From the NCBI RefSeq assembly GCF_009727055.1, contig NC_052357.1, positions 17,405,268 through 17,469,267 on the forward strand: 64,000 bases of DNA. The letters run 5' to 3'. Source of the stretch: Benincasa hispida (Eukaryota; Streptophyta; Magnoliopsida; Cucurbitales; Cucurbitaceae). The notes below the pieces were generated by a model that did not search any database, had not been told where the DNA came from, and saw only the letters and a list, made by a program, of their open reading frames with translations. The translations under genes were made by a program, and so were the position numbers. This document shows, in pieces, positions 11,620-24,100 of this stretch (position 1 is its first letter; each line of letters opens with the position of its first letter).

Positions 11620-12732
11620 AGGGTATTTAGCTCATCAATATACATTGAGTTGAGTTGATATAATATATCAACTCAATGTTTGGCTCATCAACTTTGAATG
11701 TTGGTGGAATTGAGTTGATATATTTTACTAATTCACCCAAACTCTCCATTTTTCTAATATTTTTAGTGACTTCACTTATCGACCACTGTCGGCGACTAAT
11801 GTTGTCACACTCTAGAAAATAACTCAGGGCTCCGACAATCACCTACGACGACTAACTCCAGGCTTCAACAATCATTTTTTATGACAACTTCAACAATCAC
11901 CTTCGCATGATCAACTCTGACAACTAATTCCAAGCTTCAGAAACCACCTATGATAACAATTTTGGTGGCCCAACTTCTACGACCACCTTCGTGCGACCAA
12001 CTCTGACGATCAATTTTAGGCTCCGACAACTATTTCCGACAACCACCTTTGATTACAAACTCTAATGAAAATCACCTTCGATGATCAATTTAGATGATCA
12101 ATTTCGAGCGAGCAACTCTGACAACCATAAAATAAAAAATATGTAATATATAACAAAAAAAACTGATAAAATGAAGTTTTTTCCTTGAACACTTTTCTAA
12201 CAAGAATTAGTGAAAAATAGAGATTGTTCTCTGATGGAGGAATTGAAAATGAAATTATTGAAGAAATGTGATGACATTCTAGTGATTGCTAAGATGACTG
12301 GGAAGATTCAATTGGAAAAAAATTGATGACAGAGTAAAAAAACATTTAGTAGGTTGATTGTTGTTCTCATTTGATTTAACCCTATCTCTGAAAGAAATGT
12401 AGTTGGCTAATTGTTGTTTATTACAAAAAAAGAACAAAAAAAAAAGGCTTTAAAAATTAAAAGGAAAAAAAGTTGCATTCCATATTCAAGCAAAAATGAG
12501 TAGAATTATTGAATAAAAAAGTTCTAAAACAAAAATGGTATGCATGAGAACAGATTATTTAGAGTTCAAAAAACTGTATCAGATACCTTAGACAAATGAA
12601 CTTAAATCTGTATCTCAAACACATAAATATGAACTGAGACCAAATAACTTTGCACCCCAAACACAAATATATGAACTCCACAGACATATAAACTTTAGAC
12701 ATCTTATCTCAACTCAACGCCCCATACACTCT
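11620..12732 (-). mobile_element. Non-autonomous TIR element with internal minisatellite, copy B (inverted, shortened)
   Basis: This is the reverse complement of copy A. The + strand left end AGGGTATTTAGCTC corresponds to the right TIR and GCCCCATACACTCT at 12719-12732 to the left TIR. The palindromic arm (GATATATTATATCAACTC type) lies at 11640-11740, the inverted minisatellite at about 11775-12130, and the TCATATG-rich arm at about 12560-12720. It is 1.11 kb against 1.67 kb for copy A; the loss lies mainly in the minisatellite and the neighbouring AT-rich arm. A 71-codon open frame at 11627-11842 is part of the arm and is not taken as a gene. Confidence 0.68.
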
Positions 12733-14234
12733 TTATATATTTTTAAAGATGTGTTATTGAGTGATTTTTTTAAAAGAAAAAGAAAAAAAAATCATTTTTT
12801 TATATGCTTTAAAATAACTTTTAAACATGTTTTTAATAATCCAAAATCAAATTTTGATTGTATAATGAAGATCAAAATATCAAGAAAAGTAGGAATTGAA
12901 CTGAAACTCATTGACATTGATGCATAAAACTAAGGTAAATTGGCACGTTGAATCAGGTTGGGAAGTCATTGAGTTGAGATGTGAGGTCTTATACGGAAGT
13001 CTAACACGAGTATGTATGATATTGTGTCTAATAATGTACCCTAATGCATAAGCTAGTACACTATGATTAAGATGTTAGTATCAAAATTAACCAAGAGTGA
13101 TATTGTATTCATGTGCACATATAATTAGTTCCAATGTTTATAAAAAGCCTGAAGAGATAATTACGATATCTAATAATTCCATACTTCAATATATTAATCG
13201 ACCCTAAAATGAAGTTGGATGTCCATATACCGAGAAAAAAAATCTTAGGTTGAACGCAAGCAAGTTGTGACATGAGGATCGGTTGGACAATTCAGTCGTC
13301 TCTATTCTAGTAGACACATCTCCAAATTTGATGGATTAACTTTTATCATGTAGTACATATTGTAAATGACACATACGTAAATAATATTTTATTTTACATT
13401 ATACAAATTGAAACATATATGAAAGAATACAAAGGTTAAAAGAAAAAAAAAGATAGTTTTAGTTTTGATAAGCAAGTTAATAAACCTAAAATAGAAGAAA
13501 ATGCATGGCATCCCCTTTGCTCACCAAGAAAAGGTGGTATCTTGAGATATAAGCAAAGATTAATGAATGCCAACTGAAGAGTCAAGATAAAGCTAAGTAT
13601 AGAGAAAATCAATTTGTGGGCCTTTTAACTTTAGACATTATTGGGCAAAGAATTGTCTATACAAACAACTTGACAAGTTCTTTACACAAATAATACAACT
13701 TCAGGGCAAATAAATAAATAAAATTCTTCCTCTCTTATCCTTTTATATTTGTCATCATCAACTTGTTTTATGTAAAAGGATTTCCTTTTTCCAATAGAAT
13801 CCAATATTTTAGCAAAAGAGAATGGGGGACTTATCATTGCTATGGGTCTAAGAATATGGAATATGGAACAAGTTAAATATGATATGGACAATTCTTTTTG
13901 GCAGATTCAATGACTTTATTTTTCATTTACTTGAGAATAATGTTTAATATATATTACTATGATTGAACCATCGAAAAGGGGTACCTTATTAGTATAAGTA
14001 GTAACTTTCAATTCTTTTAAGCTTTTCTTAACTATACTTTTATGTCTTAAGGATCTTCTCATTCAGATGTGATATTGATTTATTCATATATCCCTCTGAA
14101 CTCGGGTCGTTACATTTCATCACTCTTAAAATATAAATTTAAAATTTCATTTCATATAGAATTATTTTAAATTAATTAATTGACATTCGTGTCAAAGGCT
14201 GAAACTAAGTATTTAGTGAAACAATCCCAGTTAA
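12733..14234. other. AT-rich intergenic DNA, no gene seen
   Basis: Both strands were scanned. Only short open frames without recognisable domains are present (for example 13682-13891, minus). The block 13500-13900 is slightly less AT-rich and has no splice-bounded coding pattern I could recognise. Confidence 0.45.
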
Positions 14235-14430
14235 AGTGTGAATCTTGAAATCTAGAGATCAAATTGAAACAAAATTCAAATCTTAAGATAAAATTGTAAT
14301 ACTATGAAACCTTGAGACTAAGTTGAAACAGAACTTACTCAAAATTAATTGATTAAACATATGACATTTTAAACCTATAGATTAGATAGAAATTAGGCTC
14401 AAAATCTAAAAATGAAAAATATATTTTATC
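14235..14430 (+). repeat. Direct repeat, left copy (about 195 bases)
   Basis: Contains AAATTGAAACAAAATTCAAA followed by AATTGTAATACTATGAAACC and ACTTACTCAAAATTAAT. The same order recurs at about 16540-16733 at roughly 80% identity by eye, so the two copies flank the pyrimidine tract and the GATAGC array. Confidence 0.65.
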
Positions 14431-14599
14431 AAAATTAATTGAAGTTAAACGTGAAAACCTTGAAACCTATCAACTAAAAATTAAAGGATATTTGTAATAC
14501 ATAGTAGAATAAGAGAAAAACTCTAAATATATATTACATCTTTAAAATATTTGCAAATGTGGATGAGTTGACTAGTTAATCTTTGAATTTTTATTTAAT

Positions 14600-15110
14600 T
14601 TCCAATTTCGCCCTCTTTTGTCTTATCTTTTTGTACACCTTTTTGTCCTTTTATTTTCTTTCTCTTCTTTGATTTTTGCTTCTTCCCTCATTTTTTCATT
14701 TTATTTTCCTTCTCAGTTTTTGCTTCTTCCTTTTTTTTTTATTTTTTTTTTTATTTTATTCTTTCCTCTATCCTTCTTTCCTTTATTTTTTTTATTTTCT
14801 TTCATTTCTTTCCTTTTGCCTTTCTTTTTCTTTCCTTTACTTTTTATTTTTCTTTTCTTTCTTTTCTCCGATTTTTGCTTCTTCCCTTATCTTTTTTTTA
14901 TTATTTTATTTTATTTTCTTTCTTTGATTGTTTGCTTCTTCCCTTTCTTTTTCTTTTTTAGTTTTTCTTTCATTTGTTCGGTTTTTTGCTTCCTTTTTTT
15001 CTATTTAATTTTCTTTCATTTTTTCAGTTTCTGCTTTTTCTCTATCTCTTATTTTTAAAATTTTTCTTTCCTTTATTTGAATTTTTTCTTCTTTCCTTTT
15101 TTTTTTCACA
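14600..15110 (+). repeat. Polypyrimidine (T/C) tract of about 500 bases
   Basis: The + strand is almost entirely T and C, in units such as TTTTTCTTTC, TGCTTCTTCCC and TTTATTTT. Recurrent TTTTTGCTTCTTCCCT phrases suggest local tandem duplication. The long open frames here (14618-15058 and 14676-14927, rich in Phe, Leu and Ser) come from composition and are not genes. Confidence 0.8.
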
Positions 15111-15227
15111 AGAATTATGAGGCTGAGTTCCGTACGCAAGACTTGAAAGTACTCAATTCATAAGTGACTTAACACTAACAAGCGAACCATCAAGTTTGAT
15201 TATTATAACAAATAATAAATATAAATA

Positions 15228-16250
15228 GCAAATGAAAGTCTATCAGTGATAGCCATTAATATTTTCTATCATTGATAGCTTAATCTTTGATTATATTTTT
15301 GTAGTTAATAGCCACTTATAGAAATCTATCATTGATAACCTTAGTAAATTTAATTAATAAAGTTGAATCTCGAACTAAAATGTAAGTGGAATGCCTAGAA
15401 GTTATCACTAATAGCATGTTTATCAGTGGTAGAAGCTATCATCGAAAAAAAAAGACTTATAAATGTTTGGGAACGACAAGAAAATGGCAAAAAGGTGTTC
15501 AGTGGCTATGATTGATACAAGCTACTACTGATAGCATGTTACCAATGATAGAAGCTAATACTAATAGCATGTTATCGATGATAGAAGCTATCCGATAGCA
15601 CGTTATCGGTGATAGAAGCTACCACTAATAGCACATTATCAGTGATAGAGAACTATCATTGATAGCATGATATTAGTGAGATCATTGATAGCATCTTATT
15701 AGTGATGTTATCAGTGAAAGAAGCTACCACTGATAACCAAAATATGAGTGATGTTAGTGATATCGGTGATAAAACTTAGGTGATAGCTATATATCGAGTT
15801 TCTTTCAAAGGTGATAACCAATTATAGAAGTCTATCATTGATAGTCTTAAATGTTATATTTCAAGGTTAATTCTAATTGATGAAAGTCTATCAGTGATAA
15901 TGACTGATAGCTGCTATCAGTGATAACCATGATAAATGATTATTAGTGATAACTACTATGGTAAACAAAGTTGTTGGTCTTCTTTCAAAGTTGATCACTA
16001 TTTATAAATCTATCATTGATAGCCACTATAGCCTTAAGTAGTAATATTTCAACGTTGATTCCAATTGATGAAATTGAATCAATGATAGCTACTAATAATT
16101 GATAGCAAATTAAAAGTTAATATTTCAAGATTGTATTAATTTTTCTAAAATTGAAAGCTATCGCTGATAGCAACTATCATCAATAGCAATTGATAGAAGC
16201 TATCAGCGATAGCAGCTGATAGCAGTTATCATTGGTTATCATTGATAGCT
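15228..16250. repeat. Array of GATAGC/GCTATC palindromes
   Basis: About 1 kb carries several dozen copies of near-palindromic words such as CTATCAGTGATAGC, CTATCATTGATAGC, AGCGATAGCAGCTGATAGC and TGTTATCAGTGATAGAAGC. Spacing is irregular, often 15-30 bases, and the bases between GATAG and CTATC vary. The same word class occurs singly at 4010-4062, 5748-5765 and 19580-19630. No coding frame runs through it. Confidence 0.8.
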
Positions 16251-16255
16251 TTTAA

Positions 16256-16985
16256 TTTGAGAAAACTGAGAAGAAGCGAACAAACTTGTGGCTAGGCATG
16301 GGTTTTTTAGTCTTTTACCATTTTTTGATCTATATATGCAATTATTTTATCCTTATACTACTTATTCTATTATTTTGGGCTTGAATTCTATTTATGCAAC
16401 TAGCCCAAAATTAAAATAAAAATTAAGTCTTACTAGTATTGCCTCGAAAGAAAAAAGAACTCAATGGTGAAATTGTAACATTTTTAAATTTTAGTTATAT
16501 TACTTAGTAGTGTATATTGATGATATGTCGAAGATAAAGTGCAAATCTTAAATCTTATATACCAAATTGAAACAAAATTCAAATCTCAAGATAAAATTGT
16601 GACATTGTAAAATCTTTATACTAAATTGAAATAGAACTTACTCAAAATTAATGGATTAAAAATATAACATTTTAAAATTTAAAAATCAAATAGAAATTAA
16701 ACTAAAAATCTAAAAATAAAATTATATTTTATAACAAATAAAAATAACATTTGACAATCTCAATACTAAAAGCAAAGTTTAAAAGGATAAAATGAAATAG
16801 AGATAACAAAAAAAAAAAAAAAAAAAAAAGGGGGTAATTTTAAAAGGGGCCCCCCCCAAAAAAAAAAAAAAAAAAAAAAAAAAACCACCACCATTTTCCT
16901 AATTTATTTCTAAACAACCCCCTTTACCTCATTTTTTTTTTTCAAAAATTACCCATTTTATCCAATTAACCCCATTACAACACTG
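16256..16985. other. AT-rich DNA with direct repeat and homopolymer patch
   Basis: Besides the right direct repeat (16540-16733) this stretch holds a suspicious low-complexity patch at about 16808-16885 in which an A run, a G run, a C run and another A run follow one another. No gene. Confidence 0.5.
16540..16733 (+). repeat. Direct repeat, right copy
   Basis: The partner of 14235-14430. It shares AAATTGAAACAAAATTCAAA, the AAGATAAAATTGT word and ACTTACTCAAAATTAAT in the same order and orientation. Confidence 0.65.
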
Positions 16986-16989
16986 GTCA

Positions 16990-18764
16990 AGAAATGAAAG
17001 CCAAAGACGTTTACGTTTCATGTGCCCACGAGAGAGTGTACTATCACTCTATAACATAGAGAAGTATTGTTCGGGTTATCTGTTGATGGTGAGCCATTTA
17101 CCAGAGTAATACATAATGACTGGCTGAATATTTATCAACTGCTATTCGGTGTGACCCACCTAGAGGTTAAGTTTAGCGTGATTAGGGATACAATTTCATG
17201 AGCTTGCTGATAATGCAGACGAGGAAGCTGTCATGAGATATACGCGATCGTATATAATACAGATAATAGATGGAAGTTTGTTTTCTGACAAATAAAGTCA
17301 TTTCGTTCACTTGATGTTCCTGCCATTGTTAGCCAACCTCTATAATGCGGGATGGTATTCTTGGGGTGGAACATGTTTGGCAGGACTGTATAGCCAGCTA
17401 TGCAAAGCAATAAAACTTAAGTTCATGAAATCGCTGGGCCTTTGATACTTTTATAATTATGGGCTTGGGAATGATTTCCATCAATGGCTCCACACTCTGG
17501 CATGTAAATGATGCTCAATTAGTTGGATGAACTACGGTTCTCGGTATGTTATTTTAATTCAATTTAATTTAACAAATATTTTTATATGGCTGATCTAGTT
17601 AATTTAAAATTTAAAATATTAATTTAATAATATAGGTGGAGAGACAAATTTTGTGTAACTAAGACAACTACACATATAGTTAATTAGTATAAGTACATGT
17701 TTGATCTACTCCAACCTGATTAGGTACATTAATATTGAACCCAATCGAATTTTTTATACATATTTTTAATGTATTTTTCTTTAATAATTTTTTAATATAA
17801 TATTTTATGTTTCAGATTATTTGGGAGTCTTACAAAGGTGTTATGGACACTTTGTCCAACTTATGTATAAATGATCAAAACATATGATAGATGATAAGTC
17901 CTGTCATATGTTTTCACATTGGTGAGTGACATCTTCTTATAGGGTAATGAGAGAATTTGGTTCCCGGTATGTCCCATCGCTTTGTAATACTAAATCCCTA
18001 TTGCATGACATCGACCTAAGAACTGGAGATTGGTCTAAAAAAGTTACACTTTTGGTAGTGGGATGACACTATTATGCAAGGTTTATTACAATGAGAGTTT
18101 CTATTAGGTAATTTGATAGGGATGACACTTAAAATTACATCAATTAGTACAATAATATTGCAAGGCGCTATGTTACTCGTCCGAGAGCAACTGTGGGTCA
18201 TTTGGTACATAAATAAATATTGTTTAATTATTTTTAATTTAAATTTATTTTAAATATTATCTAATCGTCTTATAATTCACAGAGATCAAACGAGAATAGC
18301 TTTAGTGATGTTACAAATGATCCCAACTAGGTTTTTGCTATATACAGTAACAATGAGAGTTATATGGAGGAGATACATTATATGTACGATATACTTATTG
18401 CTCTTCCGCCAGTTCCTAGATGTAGGGAACTTGCTCGAGTAAAAGAAGATGAGTTTGATGAGGTCACCCACAATGTGGAAGAATTGCCTTCTATGATGTA
18501 GACACAGATCCAAACTGGTTATGTTAGTTTGATGATGATGATGCCAACATTTGGTTCAAGATATTATGATTAAGAGGCTGATCCATCGTCTTCATACCTG
18601 CATGGACATGAGCATGACCGTGGAGAGCATAATGAATATTTATATTATGAAGCACCTGCAAAGTATTAGAGCGACATCAAGAGGAACCATAGCAATCTCA
18701 AGTTCAAAGTAGACGACAATAACCAGTTCGAAATCGACGACGTCTGTCTTGTGGGACACATTGA
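16990..18764 (+). pseudogene. Plant-mobile-domain (MAIN/MAIL-like) pseudogene
   Basis: Translated pieces match the plant mobile domain (PMD) found in MAIN/MAIL proteins and in the 'protein phosphatase 7 long form homolog' family. In order: VLFGLSVDGEPF near 17070; DEEAVMRYTRSYIIQIIDGS and LFSDK near 17218-17290; FLPLLANLYNAGWYSWGGTC near 17310-17370; a donor GT at 17543; an exon near 17636-17724 with GRWRDKF and MFDLLQPD; an exon from about 17816 with IWESYKGVMDTLSN and later REFGSRYVPSLCN; and an exon from about 18283 with QTRIALVMLQMIP. The end at 18764 reads SCGTH then stop, a C-terminus I recall for this family. In-frame stops (after LFSDK, in KSLGL-stop, in IVN-stop) and a missing N-terminus show decay. 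Exon order and splice borders are kept, so it decayed from an intron-bearing gene. PMD genes often travel with transposons. Confidence 0.8.
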
Positions 18765-20535
18765 TTTATTATTATTATTTTTAACTGAATGAGATATATT
18801 AAATTGTTGTATTAATATGAACATTTTAATTTACATTTTATTATTTTCCAATTATGGAAGGAAAAATGATTGAGAATTTATCATTTTCTATGATGTCTGT
18901 TAGAGCTGAGAGTTAAGAATGTAGATTTTATTTATTATTAAGAAATACAAGAACATCCTTTTTGTTACTATTAAGAAATATAATTGCATAGAGTACCTTA
19001 AACAAGGTAAAGGAATAACAGTATTGGAAAGAAAAAGAAATAACAACGTGATTTTAAAAGAAAAAATAAAAATAAAAAAAGGAAGTTGGTTGAGACTTCA
19101 ATACTCAACATACATTTTTCTTAAAAAATTGAACCTTTATCGAGTGTTGAAGTCTAGAATAATGGAATAAAAAAAAAAAAGCATACTAGCCAAATCGAAA
19201 AACTACTGTATCTGTCTAAATAGTTTTGAAACTATAATATTTGACTAATTAGTTTAAAAAGTACAATATTAATCCAATTTTCCCCCTCCACCCATCTACG
19301 TTTGTCGATGCATAGCTATTGTCCTCTTTTCCTCCTTTTTCTTTTTCTCTTCCAATTCTTCTTTTCTACCCCATTGATTTTAAAGATGATAGGTCATTGA
19401 TTCGTCATATTTGTCGCCATCACTCCTTATATATGGCCCAAAATTCAATGAATTTTGTTTTAATTGATATAATTTTAAAAGTTAGAGTTTAAGATGATTA
19501 TTACGGGTAACACTTTTAGGACTAATGATTAAATGTATAGTAATATTTCTAAAGAATTGCAAATATAGCAAAATCTACAGTAATAGACTTCTATGAATGA
19601 TAGACTATACCGTTTATAAACTCTTATTAGTGATGTGGTTTATGATTTTGAAAGTTAGATCTAAATTTTGTTATATTATAACTTCTTTTGCGTTATGTTG
19701 TATCTACTAATACTTTAGATCTTATTATTATATTTGTAACCGTCACTCAAGTTTTTGTTTCATATGTTTGAATTAGTAAAAGCGATGCAACTGGTGATAT
19801 TCGTAAGACTCAAAAGTCAAAACTATATGAAAAGTTGGTAGCAACAAAGGGTCAAACAATTGCTTAGTCAAGATTAATTTTCAAACTTTTCATTTCATTA
19901 AATTCAACAACAAGCTTAAACTAGTGGGGAATTGAAAAATAGTAATTTATTCCAATAACTTACAAATTCTGTCATATAATTTTAAATGTACCATATCAGT
20001 TAATTTCTCACATTTTCAAATATGCCAACTTATATTAAATACAAAATTCTAAATTAAAAAACTTATTAGATATTATTAAGGTTTATAAACTTTATAGCAC
20101 AAGACTAAGAGTTTTAGAGATTGGTTCTTTCTTTTTCCTTTTTCCAAAGAGTTTCTAGTATATATTTTTAAGGGGTTCAATTTCTTTAAAATACAAATTT
20201 AGAATTCAAGCACTAAATTTATTCTTAGAAAAATATATTTTAAAACTTTTTTCTACTCAGATGAATCCAACCAAAATAAATTTTGAAAAATTATTTTTTT
20301 TTAGTTTTTTAAACCATTCTTAAACCTGGATAACAAAACAAAGAAATCAATAGATTAAAATAATGTCTATTTTCAAAAACTAAATGACTATCACATAAGA
20401 CTGTAATACTTTTAATTTCGATAGTGTAAAATGTATAATGATATATTCTTTACTTTGACAATAAGATGAAATATCAATGAGTTGAATCACAATATCTTCA
20501 TATGCTAAATTGTTATAATTTAGAAGTATAAAATC
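18765..20535. other. AT-rich intergenic DNA, no gene seen
   Basis: Contents include a short TCTATGAATGATAGACTAT word at about 19590-19610 of the GATAGC class. No open frame with domain similarity. Confidence 0.5.
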
Positions 20536-20538
20536 TAA

Positions 20539-20822
20539 GTCCATGTTTGATAACTATTTTATTTTTTTGTTTTTTACTTTTCAAAAATAAACCCATAAAA
20601 ACTACTTCTATTTCTAAATTTCTTCGTTTGTTATCAACTTTTCACCAATGATTTAAATAATCAAGTTAAATTTCGAGAACTAAAAAAAGTAATTTTAAAA
20701 AGTAGTTTTTGTTTTTTGAATTTGACTAAGAATTCAATCTTCATATAATATAAGAAATATGAATGAAATAGATTTAATTTTTGAAAATAAAAACAAAAAA
20801 TCAAATGATTATCAAATGGGCC
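20539..20822. mobile_element. 284-base MITE with TAA target duplication
   Basis: The left end reads GTCCATGTTTGATAACTATT and the right end, read in reverse complement, GGCCCATTTGATAATCATTT, so the ends form TIRs over about 35 bases with mismatches. TAA stands on both sides (20536-20538 and 20823-20825). Short size, AT-rich interior and lack of coding capacity fit a MITE; a 3-base TAA duplication fits the PIF/Harbinger (Tourist) class. It lies about 300 bases before the GLB1 start codon, so it may contribute promoter sequence. Confidence 0.75.
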
Positions 20823-21140
20823 TAAATGATTATGATATTACATACGCACAAAATTAAACCGAACCAAAATGTTTTTCAACCTTTCCCTATGGGCCTTTGG
20901 TGACCATGAAGAGTTCAAATAAATGGGCTTTTTCTTTTTAGAAAAATAGAGAAAAAAAAAAAGAAGAAAGATAAAGAAAAAGACAGAAATCCTCCAATCA
21001 TAATTTATTAATTTTAAATGTTATTTTTTTCCCGTCTTTTTGAAGCGGAAATTCCAACGTGAGCTACGAAGCTTCCAATCGGCTCGTCGTCGTCGTCACT
21101 CTGCTCCGCCTCCATCTCTGATTCTCGAATCCCAACTTCC

Positions 21141-24100
21141 ATGGCGGCGATCACAACGAACCCCACCGCTCTTCTTCTTCATTTCTATTCTCCTCTTCCA
21201 CAGTTTCATCACTTCACTTCTTCCTCCTCTATCACTTCCAGCTCCACCGCCGTCAGATTCTCTCACTTCCACCTTGCCAACAAGCCTTCCAATCGCCAAA
21301 TCCTCCCTCTAGTCAAGGCCGCCCAAGGCTCCCTCGGTATGTATCACTCACCTCATATTGGATCGCTCTTGAGCTTCTCAATTTGTAATATCCGGTTTTC
21401 TTGCTGTTTTTCTTTGTAGATTATGTGCCTGATTCCAAATTCTACAAAGTGGAGGCCATCCTCCGGTACGGACGTACTCCATATTGTTTTCTGCTGTTAC
21501 ATTTGAAGTTCTTAAATGTTGATTTCGTCATCTAGTGTGTATTCGATCTTTTGAAGTCTTTTGAGTAACCTTGCTAAGTTTGTTGCATCTGATGATACGT
21601 ATTTATCTGTGTGCTATGTTGGTGTGTTTGGACGGGATAGGCCATGGAGAATCCAAAATGTTTCTTCGGTAAGACCTAGTTAACCTTGAACATGGTCATT
21701 CCTAATTTCCATTTGGAATATGCAAAATTTCGTTTGGTTTTATTGTTAAATATGGTAAAATTAGTATTCCTTGAGACTCTGGGGCAAGAGAGTTATGAAA
21801 ACTTTGAATTTTTGGTATCAGAGGAAATGTGGATTAGGATCATAAGACCATTCAAGGTTGGGAAAACTCCCAGTTGCTATCATACTTTCATTTCTAGATT
21901 GGTTGTATACTATCTTGTCAATGTCATAGAATAAAAATGGCTAATCTACTTTATGAAGTATAGCGATCGTGCTCGTCCATAGCCAAAAAGAATCAAATAG
22001 ATATTGCTTTTAGCCTGACAAAGATGTATACGTTTTACGTGTTTGAATGGTAGCAAATGAATGGAGATTATGCAGATTGTCGAAGTTTTAGCATCCTATT
22101 TTTTGTTGGTATTAAATTGTTCCGTTGTTTCTTGGAAAAAAAATGAAGGCATTGCTGAAAATGGGTATTCGAGGTGTAACGGTATCTGATGTGAAGGGCT
22201 TTGGTTCTCAAGGTGGATCCACAGAGAGGCATGGTGGTAAGTTTATCTTTCACGATTCTTTCTGTCTTAGTGCTTGGTGAGGGGAATTTATTTGTACATG
22301 TTTGTCTGTTTCTAGACTCTCATGTCCTTTTCCATTAGTCATTACTGATGTTTGCTTAAGATTCCATATAATTTTATACTCCTTTATTTTCTGTTCAGGG
22401 TCTGAATTTTCTGAAGACAACTTTGTCGCTAAAGTTAAGATGGAAATTGTGGTCGTTAAAGACCAGGTAAAATAGTGTTCTGCTATTGTGAGAAGTTCAA
22501 AATTTGTTGCACATATCGCTTCCTTAAGCAAACTGCTGCATTTGAAACCATGGGTGTTATTATTAAATTTAAGTTTCCTTTTATCAGGTTGAAGCTGTCA
22601 TCAACAAGATAATTGAGGAGGCAAGAACTGGTGAAATTGGCGATGGCAAAATTTTTGGTAAAACATAACTTTATTTTTTTGTTAAATAGCTCAGCTCCTT
22701 ATCTGCTTATGCCGTAATTGTTTGGTTAATTTCTATTCTCTGAATCTCCTGTCCTGTTTGTTATGCGGTTTATTACTGTTGTATTTTTATTTCACTTTGT
22801 TTGATTTTTCTTTTTCATGCATTATCATTAACACTAGTTCCACATGTTAACTGGATTTGCATCATATACGTTAATTATTAGTAATGAATTAAAAAAAAAA
22901 AGAGTAAGTATTTGTGATGCATCATATACGTCAAAACAAAATTGCTTAGGCTCTTCCTAAGACCGAGAATCCATCTCAATGCTAGAACTTAGACTTTATA
23001 CGTAGAACTTAGACTCCTCTAAATATAAAGCCAATACTGAAGTTTATATTTACGATAATAGAAACGTGAACAGACATTGTAGTAAGGACAACAGTACAAT
23101 GAGGAACACACATTTTTGGCACAACTCTTTTTGAGATCTTCAAAAGTCGTGACCCTAAAAATTACCACGAGCCGAACTATATATATATTCTTGATAAGGA
23201 AACAATACTGTAAAGGCAAAGAATCATTCAGTGATCAAAAACAGAAAGTATCTTCCAAAAATTTGCAACAGAGAAGGAAAAAATGTTCTCCAGAGAGATG
23301 GTTCAGACAACCAGGATGTTCTTAACAACCGTGGCGACATGTTGCAAAAACAAAGCCTAGACAAAAAAAGAAAAAGAAAAAAAAAAACTTAGCTAACATA
23401 ACAACAATAACAAAATTGTTTATTTTTTACAAGTTTAGCGATGAAATCTCTTAGTTCTAGTCCAGCAGTATAAGAGTTGAAAATTCATTAGAATTTCTGC
23501 ATAACTAGTTTGGATTTGGAATGATTTTTTAAATGCTTAAAAACTTTTTTTTTCTTCAAATTTTTTATTTTTACTTCAAAACACTTTGGGAGTGGCTGGG
23601 CATAGAAAGGGCCATGGGGCATATGATGTTTTGGTTAAGTTGCTGGCTTTGGCGTAAAATTTCTTCCTCCCGGAGAAGTTGGTTTGTTTTCCATCATCTT
23701 TGAATGTAATGCTCCCCAGTATTTGAATCTCTAGACTCTTAAAACTTAAAATTGTTATTGCTATAGACATGGAATGACAGTAAGGTGTTAGAGGGATGTT
23801 AAGGGTGTGTTAGTAATTAGTTAGGAGAGTTGATTATTGAATTTGGTTATAAATAGAGATAAGGAGAATAGGAAGACGAACAATATTTTAGGTAATGAAT
23901 TAGGGGTTGAGAGTACTTCAAGATTGGAAGGGTTCAAGTATCTCGAACACTTGGTTTATCCTTATATTCTTGTTATCTTTTATATTTCAATATGTTCGGG
24001 TTCTATCAACCTCTTGTAAAATTGTTGGCTGAAGGGGTAGTTTTAAATTTCCACTCTTACATAGCTGACTCTTAGTTGATTTTAATACAAAGCACATGGA

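Noticed and set aside
13500..13900. Possible microRNA precursor or non-coding RNA
   Set aside because: I saw no convincing hairpin or known miRNA sequence; without folding or expression data there is no support.
14618..15058. 146-codon Phe/Ser/Leu-rich open frame resembling a membrane protein
   Set aside because: It is the translation of a pure pyrimidine tract; the overlapping frame at 14676-14927 is open for the same reason.
15228..16250. CRISPR-like repeat array
   Set aside because: The units are irregular palindromes without constant repeat or spacer length, and the genome is a plant nuclear one.
21040..21312. Alternative longer upstream frame at GLB1
   Set aside because: It is in a different frame from the PII exons. 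The ATG at 21141 gives the correct transit peptide and joins in phase with exon 2.
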